Origin: Phycisphaerales bacterium
GTDB taxonomy: Bacteria > Planctomycetota > Phycisphaerae > Phycisphaerales > UBA1924
DNA: 64,000 nt
Assembly (NCBI GenBank): GCA_020853815.1
Contig: JADYYE010000096.1
Coordinates: forward strand, 1-64,000
Direction of reading: 5' to 3'
Shown here: in pieces, positions 36,774-44,912 of the stretch
Position numbering within the stretch: the first letter of the stretch is position 1
Layout of the letters: each line of letters begins with the position of its first letter
Notes under the pieces: generated by a model
Databases searched by the model: none
What the model was told of the DNA's origin: nothing
The model's input: only the letters and a program-made list of their open reading frames with translations
Program-made: the position numbers and the translations under genes

Positions 36774-37756
36774 GCGCGGGCCCGGAAGAAATCGCCGCCG
36801 CCATCGCGCGTCTGAAGGCCGGCGGGATCGTCGCGTTTCCCACCGAAACCGTGTACGGCCTGGGCGCCGACGCGTTTGATCCTAAGGCGGTCGCGCGGGT
36901 CTTTGAGCTCAAGGGGCGACCCGCGAACAACCCGCTGATCGTGCATGTATCCGGGGCGGCGATGGCGCGCGAGGTTGTTTCGGATTGGCCTGGCGCCGCG
37001 GACGCGCTGGCGGAGGCGTTCTGGCCCGGCCCGCTGTCGATCGTGCTTCCCAAGAGCACGCGCGTGCCGTCGATCGTGACCGCGGGCGGTTCGAACGTCG
37101 CGGTGCGGTGCCCGGAGCATCCGCTCACGCTGGCGTTGATCGAAACGCTCGGCACGCCCCTGGTCGGCCCGAGCGCGAATCCCTCGGGGCGCACCTCGCC
37201 GACCTCCGCTGAGCACGTGCGCGCGAGCTTCAGCGATCACGACGTGCAGGTGCTCGACGGCGGGGTGTGCCGACGCGGGATCGAGTCGACGGTGCTGCAA
37301 CTCCTTCCGTCGCCCAGGATCCTGAGGCCGGGCGTCATCGGCGCTTCGGCGATCGAGCGAGTCATCGGCGCGTCCGTATCGAGATTCGGCGCGGACGAGC
37401 GGCCCGCGAGTGAGCCGCTGGTTTCGCCGGGCCTGCTCGAGCAGCACTACGCCCCTCGCACGCCGTCGTACCTGGTGGCGGAGCACGAGGTGGAGGCGGC
37501 GCTGACGCGTGTGTCCGGCCCGGTGGTGGTTGTAACCGCCACGTCGATTCAGGTCCGCGGGCCGCACGCCGTCGAGCCCATGCCGCCCGACGCGGAGGGG
37601 TACGCGGCGGCGCTGTACGCGGCGCTGCGCCGAGCCGATGCACGCGGCGCGGCGACGATTCTGGTCGTCGCGCCGGACACGGCCAGCGGCGACCCGGCGA
37701 TCTGGGACGCGATCATGGACCGGCTGTCGCGTGCGGCGAAGCGATGGAAGGCTTGA
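36770..37756 (+). CDS. tsaC: Threonylcarbamoyl-AMP synthase (Sua5/YrdC/TsaC)
   Basis: Makes threonylcarbamoyl-AMP from threonine, bicarbonate and ATP for the t6A37 modification of ANN-decoding tRNAs. The YrdC domain (~1-190) shows GGIVAFPTETVYGLGADAF, KGRPANNPLIVHV and LVGPSANPSGRTSPTSAEHV. A C-terminal Sua5 domain (~230-328) with the linker SPGLLEQHYAPRTP makes it the long Sua5 form (328 residues). The start is GTG 36770, overlapping the stop of the TolC-family gene, so they are likely translated together despite unrelated roles. Confidence 0.93.
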   Translation: MSAGPEEIAAAIARLKAGGIVAFPTETVYGLGADAFDPKAVARVFELKGRPANNPLIVHVSGAAMAREVVSDWPGAADALAEAFWPGPLSIVLPKSTRVPSIVTAGGSNVAVRCPEHPLTLALIETLGTPLVGPSANPSGRTSPTSAEHVRASFSDHDVQVLDGGVCRRGIESTVLQLLPSPRILRPGVIGASAIERVIGASVSRFGADERPASEPLVSPGLLEQHYAPRTPSYLVAEHEVEAALTRVSGPVVVVTATSIQVRGPHAVEPMPPDAEGYAAALYAALRRADARGAATILVVAPDTASGDPAIWDAIMDRLSRAAKRWKA

Positions 37757-37883
37757 AGGGCGCAACGAGCGAGGTCGGATTCGAAGCAGCCATCGTTGGG
37801 CGGGCATTCGCTCGGCGCGGGGCGGCGGTGAATTCGCGCGGCGGCACTCGATCCGCCCCTACGCCACCCGGCTATTGTGCCGC

Positions 37884-38342
37884 ATGAACGCCGTGCAAAA
37901 ACTCCGTTCGGTCGTGTCTGATCTCAGGTCGGGAAAGCCCGGGGCGAGCGAAAATTGGGAGCTCGCCTTTCGCCTGCTCTCGCGCATGAACGTCGCCGCC
38001 GCACCGCTCGACGATTTGATGAAGGGTCGCGACCTCGACGCGCTCGACCGCCTGGTGACGCAGATCGAAAACCCCGCGCCCGCCCCCGTGGCCCGCGAGT
38101 ATTCAGAGCACGATCTCGATCACGCGTTCAGGGCGTTCAACAAGCGCCTCAAGGTCATGCGCCTCGCCGACGAATCCAAGCTGGGCGGGCGATACACCTC
38201 GGGCGGGCGCAAGTCGTCGATCGACGCGATCCATCCGCCGGAAGAGTTCCCCAAGGACATCTGGGATGCGCTCGTGCGGGCCGGGAAACTCCGCGCCGAG
38301 GGAACCGGGTTCTATTCGTTGCGCGATGAAGCGCACAGATAG
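37884..38342 (+). CDS. Conserved-looking hypothetical protein
   Basis: A 152-residue soluble protein that I do not recognise. It has a helical first half (VQKLRSVVSDLRSG, AFRLLSRMNV, RDLDALDRLVTQIEN), a charged middle with AFRAFNKRLKVMRLADESKLGGRYTSGG (contiguous in the protein but longer than a motif), then IDAIHPPEEFPKDIWDALVRAGKL and GTGFYSL. The ATG at 37884 lies 127 bp after tsaC; no strong Shine-Dalgarno sequence. Codon use matches the neighbours, so I regard it as a real gene. Confidence 0.7.
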   Translation: MNAVQKLRSVVSDLRSGKPGASENWELAFRLLSRMNVAAAPLDDLMKGRDLDALDRLVTQIENPAPAPVAREYSEHDLDHAFRAFNKRLKVMRLADESKLGGRYTSGGRKSSIDAIHPPEEFPKDIWDALVRAGKLRAEGTGFYSLRDEAHR

Positions 38343-38414
38343 ATGAAGCGCGCGGAAGTCGGATCAAGCGAGCCCCGCGCCGGGATTCGCCTCCGCCTTT
38401 TCCCTGCCTCGCTG

Positions 38415-38441
38415 TCTCGCTTTCTCGCTTTCTCGCTTTCC
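38415..38441. repeat. TCTCGCTT-type tandem repeat
   Basis: Three near-perfect 9-bp copies of TCTCGCTTT in the spacer between the hypothetical gene and the RNHCP gene, just upstream of the promoter-like pair at 38444-38471. Confidence 0.7.
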
Positions 38442-38443
38442 CC

Positions 38444-38471
38444 TTGCATTCCAGCCCCTTTCGTGTATCAT
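38444..38471 (+). promoter_or_regulatory. Possible promoter of the RNHCP gene
   Basis: TTGCAT (38444-38449), 16-bp spacer, TATCAT (38466-38471). Initiation near 38478 would give a leader of ~280 nt. The leader includes a five-codon open frame starting ATG at 38498 (ATG ACT GTC GTT GCC TAA). Apart from this the 38343-38760 gap shows nothing else I can name. Confidence 0.35.
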
Positions 38472-38760
38472 CCACGCTCCTTTCCAGGGGTCTGCCCATG
38501 ACTGTCGTTGCCTAACCAACCCGGCCCGCTCGTTCGCGAATCTCGCGTGAGCTGACCCGCCTCCATCAAAGGCGCTGATCTTTGCCGCGCGTCCATCGCA
38601 CGCGTTCGGCCGGGTGTCGCCGCGAGCATCGCTCGCTCCACTTCATCTCATCTCCGTTCTCCGGGCCATCGCCGGACCATCGCCGCGCGAACTCTCCGCG
38701 TCAACACACGCGTCCGGGGTCGCGCGCGCCCACTCCATCCACGTTCCGCTCATCAAACCC

Positions 38761-39135
38761 ATGACAGATCAACACCCGTCGTTCTCCGCTCGCTCGCGCG
38801 AGTCGTTCCACTGCGTGGTCTGCAACCACCGTGTGCCCCTCTCGGCCTTTGGCACCAAGCACCGCAACCACTGCCCGCGCTGCCTCTGGTCGCGCCACCT
38901 CGACGAGGCGCCGGGCGATCGACGCTGCGCCTGCGCCGAGCCCATGGAGCCCATCGCCATCGAAGTCCGCCGCGGCGGAGAATGGGCCATCATCCACCGC
39001 TGCACGGGCTGCGGCACGATCCGCGCCAACCGCGTCGCCGGCGACGATCACGAACGTGCCCTTCTTGCCCTCGCGCTCCGCCCGATCGCCAACCCCGCGT
39101 TCCCGCTCGATGATCTCCGCGACCCCGCGACGTGA
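38761..39135 (+). CDS. RNHCP-domain zinc-ribbon protein
   Basis: A 124-residue protein matching the RNHCP family: FHCVVCNHRVPLSAFGTKHRNHCPRCLWS (two CxxC-type knuckles with the name-giving RNHCP), LDEAPGDRR, MEPIAIEVRRGGEWAIIHRC and CTGCGTIRANRVAGDD. Eight or nine Cys/His residues could hold two zinc ions. The family function is unknown; it is mostly found as single small proteins. The ATG at 38761 has no obvious Shine-Dalgarno sequence, but upstream residues do not match the family. Confidence 0.85.
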   Translation: MTDQHPSFSARSRESFHCVVCNHRVPLSAFGTKHRNHCPRCLWSRHLDEAPGDRRCACAEPMEPIAIEVRRGGEWAIIHRCTGCGTIRANRVAGDDHERALLALALRPIANPAFPLDDLRDPAT

Positions 39136-39195
39136 TCGAGCCGGGCTCGTCCTGTTACCATTCAGATCGGTGCATCAGCTTTCCCGGAGCTTTCC

Positions 39196-39714
39196 ATGAG
39201 CAGCGACAGCAACTCGACATCCACCGCGGGACTCGCCGCCGGCGCGATCGCGGGCGCGGGCCTCGGCTTCTTCCTTTCGCCCCTCCGATCCAAGCTCTTC
39301 CTGCTCGCGCTCGCCGCGACCGGCGTCGCGGCCTATTTCGTCGTCAGCGCCGGCATGAAAGACCCCGCCGCCGCTCCGCCCGATTGGGCCCCGACCACGC
39401 TCCGCGTCGGCGCCAGTTTCCTCGCCGCATTCGTCTTTGCCTACCTCGTCCGGCGCGCGATCGTCATGGCGCTGCTGGTCGGCGGCGTGCTGGTCGCGGG
39501 CGCCGTGGTGCTCCACAAGCTCGGCCTCGGCGTGTCGCAGCAGCAGGTCGACACGATCAACCAGACGGTCCACGACGCCGCCGAGCAGGTCCAGAAGACC
39601 GCCGACAGCGCGTGGACGCACATCAAGCCCTATCTCCCCAGCGGTGGGGCGGCCGGGTTTGGCCTCTTCCGCGGCGCGCGCCACGCGCCGCCCAAGCCGA
39701 CCAGCGACGCCTAG
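39196..39714 (+). CDS. Small Gly/Ala-rich membrane protein
   Basis: A 172-residue protein with four hydrophobic segments: a glycine-zipper-like stretch (~11-27, AAGAIAGAGLGFFLS), ~33-52, ~70-83 and ~87-105. A soluble amphipathic helix follows (QQVDTINQTVHDAAEQVQKTADSAW). The layout recalls FUN14-like proteins, but the match is too weak for a call. GGAG lies 6 nt before the ATG. The stop is 6 bp from that of the convergent M16 peptidase gene. Confidence 0.65.
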   Translation: MSSDSNSTSTAGLAAGAIAGAGLGFFLSPLRSKLFLLALAATGVAAYFVVSAGMKDPAAAPPDWAPTTLRVGASFLAAFVFAYLVRRAIVMALLVGGVLVAGAVVLHKLGLGVSQQQVDTINQTVHDAAEQVQKTADSAWTHIKPYLPSGGAAGFGLFRGARHAPPKPTSDA

Positions 39715-39720
39715 CCGCGA

Positions 39721-42474
39721 TCACTTGACCGGGCGACCTTCGACATCAACCTCGGTCGGCGCGGGCAGGCCCAGGTCCTTGATCTGCTCTTCGATCAGCT
39801 TCTTATCGCCGACGAGAACGAGCACGCCGTTGTCGAGGCGGATCGCCTTGCTCGCCAGCTCGTTGAGCTCTTGGAGCGAGACCTTTTCCATCGCGTCCAT
39901 GTCGTGCGCGATCGAGTCCCAGGGCAGGCCATCTTCCAGCAGCGATTCGGCCGTCGACACAAAGCCGCCGAGCGTCGAGAACTGCCTGGCGGCCTCGGCG
40001 CGCAGCGTCTCGCGGGCCTTGGTCAGTTCCGCCGCCGTGATGGTGTTGGAGCGGATCGCGTTGAACTCGTTGAGGAATTCCTTGAGCGCCTTCCCCGTCA
40101 CCTCGCTCTGAACCGCGGCGCCCGCGCCGAACCAGCCGGTCGTCGCGGTGTGCGTGAACGAGCAGCGAGCGCCGTAGGTGTAGCCATTCCGCTCGCGGAG
40201 ATTCTGATTCAGGCGGCTGGTGAAACTCCCGCCCAAGATCGTGCTCATCAGGCGGAGGCCGACGCGCGAGGGGTCGCTGGCCGCCACACTCGGCGCGAGG
40301 AACCGCACCATCGTCTGCGGCGCACCCGGACGGTCGACGACCACGACGCGCATCGGCTGGTCTTTGGGGAGGTCGATCACGGTGAACCCGCCGCCGGTCG
40401 AGCCGGCCTTCCAGGTTCCAAAGTGCTTCTCGAGCAGCGCCCTGGCCTTGTCGGGCGAGAGGTCGCCCGCGATGAACAGCGTCGCGTTGTCCGGGCGCAC
40501 CACCGCGCCGTGGACCGAGGCCAGGTCCGCGTGCTTCAGCGCGCCGATCGACGCGACGGTGCCGTCCGCGGGCGTGCCCATCGCGGCCAGATCACCGAAC
40601 AGCAGCTTCTGGCCCACCTTGCCGGCGACCTGCGAAGGCTCTTCGTCGGCCTGCTTGATGTCCTCCATCCGTAGCTTGGTGACGCGGTCGAAGTCCTTGA
40701 CTTCAAACTTCGGGTGCATGATCGCGTCGGCCCACAGCTTCGAAGACTCCTCAAAGGTGCTGGTCAGTCCGGTCACGCTGACGCTCAGCGATTCCTTGCT
40801 CACGTTGGCGTTGAAGGACGCCCCGAGCTTCTGCATCGCCGCGGCGAACTTCGGGCCGTCGCCCGTCGCCTCGGTCGTCGTGCCCTCGCCCAGCATCTCC
40901 GCGACGATCGACGCGCGCCCCGGGCGATCCGCGGGGTCGAGCAGCTTGCCGTCGTGGAAGACCATCTCCGCGGAAACGAGCGGCAGGTCGGAGCGCTGCC
41001 AGAGCTCGACCTTCAGGCCGTTCGACAGCGTGAACCTGGTCGGCGCGGGGGGCGTGAAGCCCGCCGGCTTGAAGTCGCTCGGGCGTGTGTCGCGGGCGCT
41101 GTCGGCCCGTTCGCCGGACTCGGGCAGGACGATCTGGACCAGGCGTGCGCTGGGCGTGATGACCTTGTTCGCCCAGGCGGCGATGGTCTGCGGCGTGGTC
41201 TTGCGATAGCGATCAAGGTCGCGCTGCAGCGCGTCGGGATCGCCGAAATAGAACTCGTACTCGTTCAGGCGATCGGCCCGCGCCTGCACGCTCTGGAGCG
41301 ACGCGAGCGTGCGGAACTCCGTGCTGGCCTTGCGCTCGGCGAGCTCGTCGGGCGTCGGGCCGTTCTTGCAGAACTTTGCGAGCTCTTCATCGACGATCGT
41401 CTCGATCTTTGCGAGGTCGGTGCCGGGCTTGGCGGAAACGTCGACGCGGAAGAGCGAGCCGAGCAGGTTGGCGTCCTGGAAGGCGCTCACGTCGACCGCG
41501 AGCTGCTCGCCCAGTACGAGGCGCTGGTAGAGGCGGCTGGACTGGCCCTGTGCCAGGATCGACGCGGCGAGGGTCATCTCGGCGTCGCCGTCCTTGTACG
41601 CCGCGGGGCTGTGGTAGACGAAGGAGATGCGCGGAATCTGGACCTTGTCGAGCACGGTCGAGCGGATGACGCGGTCGAGCCTGACGGGCTCGACGGCGCG
41701 ATCCTTGGGCGTGTTGCCGCGGGGAAGGTCGGCGTAGAGCTTTTCGATCAGCGGCTTGATCGTCTTGGAATCAAAGTCGCCGGCGACGACCAGCGACGCG
41801 TTGCCCGGCGCGTAGAAGGTCGCGAAGAAGTCCTTGACGTTCTGCATGTTGGCCGCTTCGAGGTCCGCGTGCGTGCCGATCACGGCGTTGTGGTAGGGGT
41901 GCGACTCGGGGAACATGAGCTGGTACTGCTCGTCGTCGGCCTTGCCGTAGGGCGCGTTCTCGGTGGTCTGGCGGCGTTCGTTTCGGACGACGTCGCGCTG
42001 CTTGTCGACCTTCTCGCTGGTCATCTCTCGCCCCATGTCCTCGAGGCGATCGGCGTCGAGCCAGAGGAGCGTGGGCAGGAGGGAGGACGGGCCCCACGAG
42101 TAGTAGTTGGTGCGGTCGAGCGAGGTGCTGGCGTTGTTGGCGCCGCCGCCGGTCTCCATGAGCACGTCGAACTGGTTGTCGGGAACGCGCTTGGTTCCCA
42201 TGAACATGAGGTGCTCGAAGAGGTGGGCGAAGCCGGAGCGGCCCTTGGGCTCGTTCTTGGCGCCGACGCGGTACCAGATGTTGACGGTGGCGACCGGGAG
42301 CGTGTGATCTTCGTGGAGGATGACCGTCATGCCGTTCTGGAGCGTGTATTTCTCGTGCTTGAGCGATTGAGCGCCGGCGCCAGCGGCCAGGGCGCAGGCG
42401 AGCACGACGGCGACTCGGGAAAGGCCCGTGAGACGGGAGAGACGGCGGGCGACGGGCGAACGAGCGGGGTTCAT
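39721..42474 (-). CDS. Exported M16 metallopeptidase, two-domain fusion
   Basis: A 917-residue protein with signal peptide (~15-35, AGAGAQ) and two M16 units. The first (~40-450) is catalytic: inverted zinc motif H84-L-F-E87-H88 and the downstream Glu in RNERRQTTENAPYG. The second (~470-900) keeps the fold (TRFTLSNGLKVELW, RPGRASIVAEMLGEG, GGSFTSRLNQNLRERNGYTYG) but lacks HxxEH, as is usual for the non-catalytic half that closes the chamber. It probably degrades peptides in the periplasm. ATG at 42474 with AGGAG 7 nt upstream. Confidence 0.92.
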   Translation of the reverse strand: MNPARSPVARRLSRLTGLSRVAVVLACALAAGAGAQSLKHEKYTLQNGMTVILHEDHTLPVATVNIWYRVGAKNEPKGRSGFAHLFEHLMFMGTKRVPDNQFDVLMETGGGANNASTSLDRTNYYSWGPSSLLPTLLWLDADRLEDMGREMTSEKVDKQRDVVRNERRQTTENAPYGKADDEQYQLMFPESHPYHNAVIGTHADLEAANMQNVKDFFATFYAPGNASLVVAGDFDSKTIKPLIEKLYADLPRGNTPKDRAVEPVRLDRVIRSTVLDKVQIPRISFVYHSPAAYKDGDAEMTLAASILAQGQSSRLYQRLVLGEQLAVDVSAFQDANLLGSLFRVDVSAKPGTDLAKIETIVDEELAKFCKNGPTPDELAERKASTEFRTLASLQSVQARADRLNEYEFYFGDPDALQRDLDRYRKTTPQTIAAWANKVITPSARLVQIVLPESGERADSARDTRPSDFKPAGFTPPAPTRFTLSNGLKVELWQRSDLPLVSAEMVFHDGKLLDPADRPGRASIVAEMLGEGTTTEATGDGPKFAAAMQKLGASFNANVSKESLSVSVTGLTSTFEESSKLWADAIMHPKFEVKDFDRVTKLRMEDIKQADEEPSQVAGKVGQKLLFGDLAAMGTPADGTVASIGALKHADLASVHGAVVRPDNATLFIAGDLSPDKARALLEKHFGTWKAGSTGGGFTVIDLPKDQPMRVVVVDRPGAPQTMVRFLAPSVAASDPSRVGLRLMSTILGGSFTSRLNQNLRERNGYTYGARCSFTHTATTGWFGAGAAVQSEVTGKALKEFLNEFNAIRSNTITAAELTKARETLRAEAARQFSTLGGFVSTAESLLEDGLPWDSIAHDMDAMEKVSLQELNELASKAIRLDNGVLVLVGDKKLIEEQIKDLGLPAPTEVDVEGRPVK

Positions 42475-42520
42475 GGATCGACTCCTGTGAGGATTGGCGC
42501 GATGGTAGGGACGGGGAAAG

Positions 42521-42592
42521 GGCATCGGGCGATGGGCATCGGGCATCAGGCATCACGCATCGGGCAATGGGCAAGGGGCAATGGGCAATGGG
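42521..42592. repeat. Degenerate GGGCATC / GGGCAAT tandem repeats
   Basis: A run of GGGCATC-like then GGGCAATG-like units upstream of the M16 gene. The same words recur at 47251-47280 and, inside the truD coding region, at 63175-63209. Confidence 0.75.
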
Positions 42593-42646
42593 GAAGGGTC
42601 GGTCGGGAGTCGGAGCGAGGTGTTGGAGGTTGATGAACGTGTCACT

Positions 42647-42866
42647 ACCCAGGGGGTGGACGGACACATTGGTGCGCACAGACGCGGTGGTAAGCAGGCA
42701 CTAGCCACTTGGCACTGGGCACTAGGGGAAGACAGAAGACAAGGCCGCGGAGGCAGTTGCGCACGGGGAGAAGCTGCGAGGAGATTTTTTTCGGGAATCT
42801 GGAAAGAGGGGAAAAAGACGGACACATTGGTGCGCACGAACGTGTCTGTAAGCGTGGACTAACCGG
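42647..42866. repeat. 220-bp dispersed element, copy B
   Basis: Partner of copy A (31221-31440), same length and order, by eye ~80% identical. Its two bounding units (42659-42682 and 42817-42840) both read CACATTGG where both units of copy A read CACTTTGG. The T7 tract with CGGGAATC is kept. The rest of the 42475-43262 gap is purine-rich, with GCAGAGGCCGCAGAGG-type repeats at ~43025-43055, and contains no gene I can support. Confidence 0.75.
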
Positions 42867-43262
42867 GAGGAGCGGGAGTGGGGAGTCGGGAGTGGTGAAG
42901 AGAAGAGGGAACTCGAAGGGCGCGAAGAACGCGAAGTGACTCGATAGAGAAGTGAACCCAGAGGAGTCAGAGGAGGGCGGAGGAGCGCGGAGGGGAGGCA
43001 GGAATGGAAAGAGGCAGAGATTGAACGCAGAGGCCGCAGAGGCCGCGGAGGGGAAGACAAGCGCAAGAAGAAGTGAAACGCAGAGGGAGGGGAAGGAAAA
43101 GACCGCCAGTTTGGCCACGCCGACATTTGATGGGGATGGAGTCCTGACGCTCCTTCCGGGGAGTTCGAGCTCCCGCCGGGGATCGTCGCGCGGCCGGAGC
43201 GGCGGGTCTTCAGAGAGGCGGCACGGGCCGTGGATCATCGGGCGCGGAACCTATGATTGTGC

Positions 43263-44759
43263 ATGACCGAGAGCGTTGGACATTCGGCGGAATCGGGGCG
43301 TGATCTTCGGGCCCAGGTGCTGATCGTGGACGACGAGCCCGAGCACGCGGACGTCATGGCCGACGCGCTGCGGAAGCCCGGGCATGTGTGCACGATCGTG
43401 AACTCGGTGGCGGCGGCGATCGACGAGCTGCGTGGTGGGGCGTTCGACGTGATCGTGACCGACCTGCGCATGCCCAACTCGGGCGGCGCGAACGGCGTTT
43501 CGGCGGACGGCGGCGACGCGGGCCTGCGCGTGCTGGAGAACGTGAAGAAGCTCCAGCCCAACGCCGAGACCATCATGGTGACGGCGCACGGCGACGTGGC
43601 GACGGCGCGGGCGGCGTTCAAGCACGGGGTGTATGACTTCATCGAGAAGCCCCTGGACCTCTCGGTGTTCCGCGAGCTTGTGACGCGCGCCGGCGAGACG
43701 GTGCTGTTGCGTCACGAGAGCGAGCGGAGCGGCCTGGGCTCGGGCGAGCTGGTGCAGCACGAGGGATTCGAGGGGATCATCGCGGGCTCGGAGGCGATGC
43801 GGCGGATTCTGCGGACGGTGAAGACGATCGCGCCGTCGAATCTGCCGGTGCTGGTGACGGGCGAGAGCGGCACGGGCAAGGAGCTGATCGCGCGGGCGAT
43901 CCACCGCAACGGGCCGCGCGGGCAGGTGAAGGGCGGCGGGCGGTTCGTGGCGCTCAACTGCGCGGCGGAGGCGGAGAGCCTGCTCGAGGACCAGCTGTTC
44001 GGGCACGTGAAGGGGGCGTTTACCAACGCGGAGCGTGAGCGCGAGGGCGTGTTCGAGTATGCGAGCGGCGGGACGCTGTTCCTGGATGAGATCGGCGACA
44101 TGCCGCTGAAGATGCAGGCCAAGCTGCTGCGCGTGCTGGAGACGGGCGAGGTGGTGCGGCTGGGGAGCAACGAGCCGCGCAAGACGGATGTCCGGCTGGT
44201 GAGCGCGACGAATCGCGATCTCTCGAAGATGGTCGCGGAGGGATCGTTCCGCGGCGATCTTTTCTTCCGCATCAACGGCGCGACGGTCGGCATTCCGCCC
44301 TTGCGCGAGCGGCGCGAGGACATCCCGCGCATCGTGCGGCACGCGATCGCGCGGTTCGCGGAGCAGTTCAACAAGGGCGTGCCGACGCCCGACATCACGG
44401 ACGCGGCGGTGATGCGGCTGACCAGCTGCGACTGGCCGGGCAACGTGCGCCAGCTCTTGAATGTCGTGCAGAACATGGTCGTGACGGCGGTGGGGGAGGG
44501 CGGGGCACCCGGCGGGTCGGTGGTGCTGGATGTCAAGCACATCCCCGACAGCGTGCGGAGCGACGACGCGCCGGAGAGCGAGGGTGAGGCGCCGGTCTTG
44601 GGCGGCGGGTTGGCGGGGACGAGTCTGGAGCAGATCGAGAAGCGCGCGATCCGTGAGACGCTGCGACTGACGGCGGGCAATCGAGAGCAGGCGGCGAAGC
44701 TGCTGGGGATCGGCGAGCGGACGCTGTATCGAAAGCTGCGGGAGTACGGGTTGCGATAG
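43263..44759 (+). CDS. Sigma-54-dependent response regulator (NtrC family)
   Basis: A 498-residue activator with three domains. Receiver (~17-145): acidic pair D23/D24, phospho-acceptor D67 (VTDLRMP), T107 and K129; a 15-residue Gly/Asn/Ala insert follows D67. AAA+ (~172-400): Walker A 200-207 (GESGTGKE), Walker B 271-277 (TLFLDEI). The sigma-54-contact loop reads GAFTNA (251-256) instead of the canonical GAFTGA. C-terminal Fis-type HTH (~455-498, NREQAAKLLGIGERTLYRKL). The ATG at 43263 is preferred to a TTG six bases earlier. No histidine kinase is adjacent, so its partner is elsewhere. Confidence 0.93.
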   Translation: MTESVGHSAESGRDLRAQVLIVDDEPEHADVMADALRKPGHVCTIVNSVAAAIDELRGGAFDVIVTDLRMPNSGGANGVSADGGDAGLRVLENVKKLQPNAETIMVTAHGDVATARAAFKHGVYDFIEKPLDLSVFRELVTRAGETVLLRHESERSGLGSGELVQHEGFEGIIAGSEAMRRILRTVKTIAPSNLPVLVTGESGTGKELIARAIHRNGPRGQVKGGGRFVALNCAAEAESLLEDQLFGHVKGAFTNAEREREGVFEYASGGTLFLDEIGDMPLKMQAKLLRVLETGEVVRLGSNEPRKTDVRLVSATNRDLSKMVAEGSFRGDLFFRINGATVGIPPLRERREDIPRIVRHAIARFAEQFNKGVPTPDITDAAVMRLTSCDWPGNVRQLLNVVQNMVVTAVGEGGAPGGSVVLDVKHIPDSVRSDDAPESEGEAPVLGGGLAGTSLEQIEKRAIRETLRLTAGNREQAAKLLGIGERTLYRKLREYGLR

Positions 44760-44912
44760 GCATGCCGATGGCGAGCGCTGGGGGGTTCGCGCCGTTCGAG
44801 CATCCGAGAACGCAAATCGGCCGATGTGCATGGCACGACGGGCTTCCGAACATGGGGGCGCGTGAGGTAGGCTGTGGTGGTCCCGATTCCGGGGCGTTGC
44901 GGAGGAGCGGCC

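Noticed and set aside
42475-43262. Coding genes in the purine-rich spacer before the sigma-54 activator
   Set aside because: The frames consist of GCAGAGG-type low-complexity repeats and the 220-bp element; no domain or ribosome-binding site supports them.
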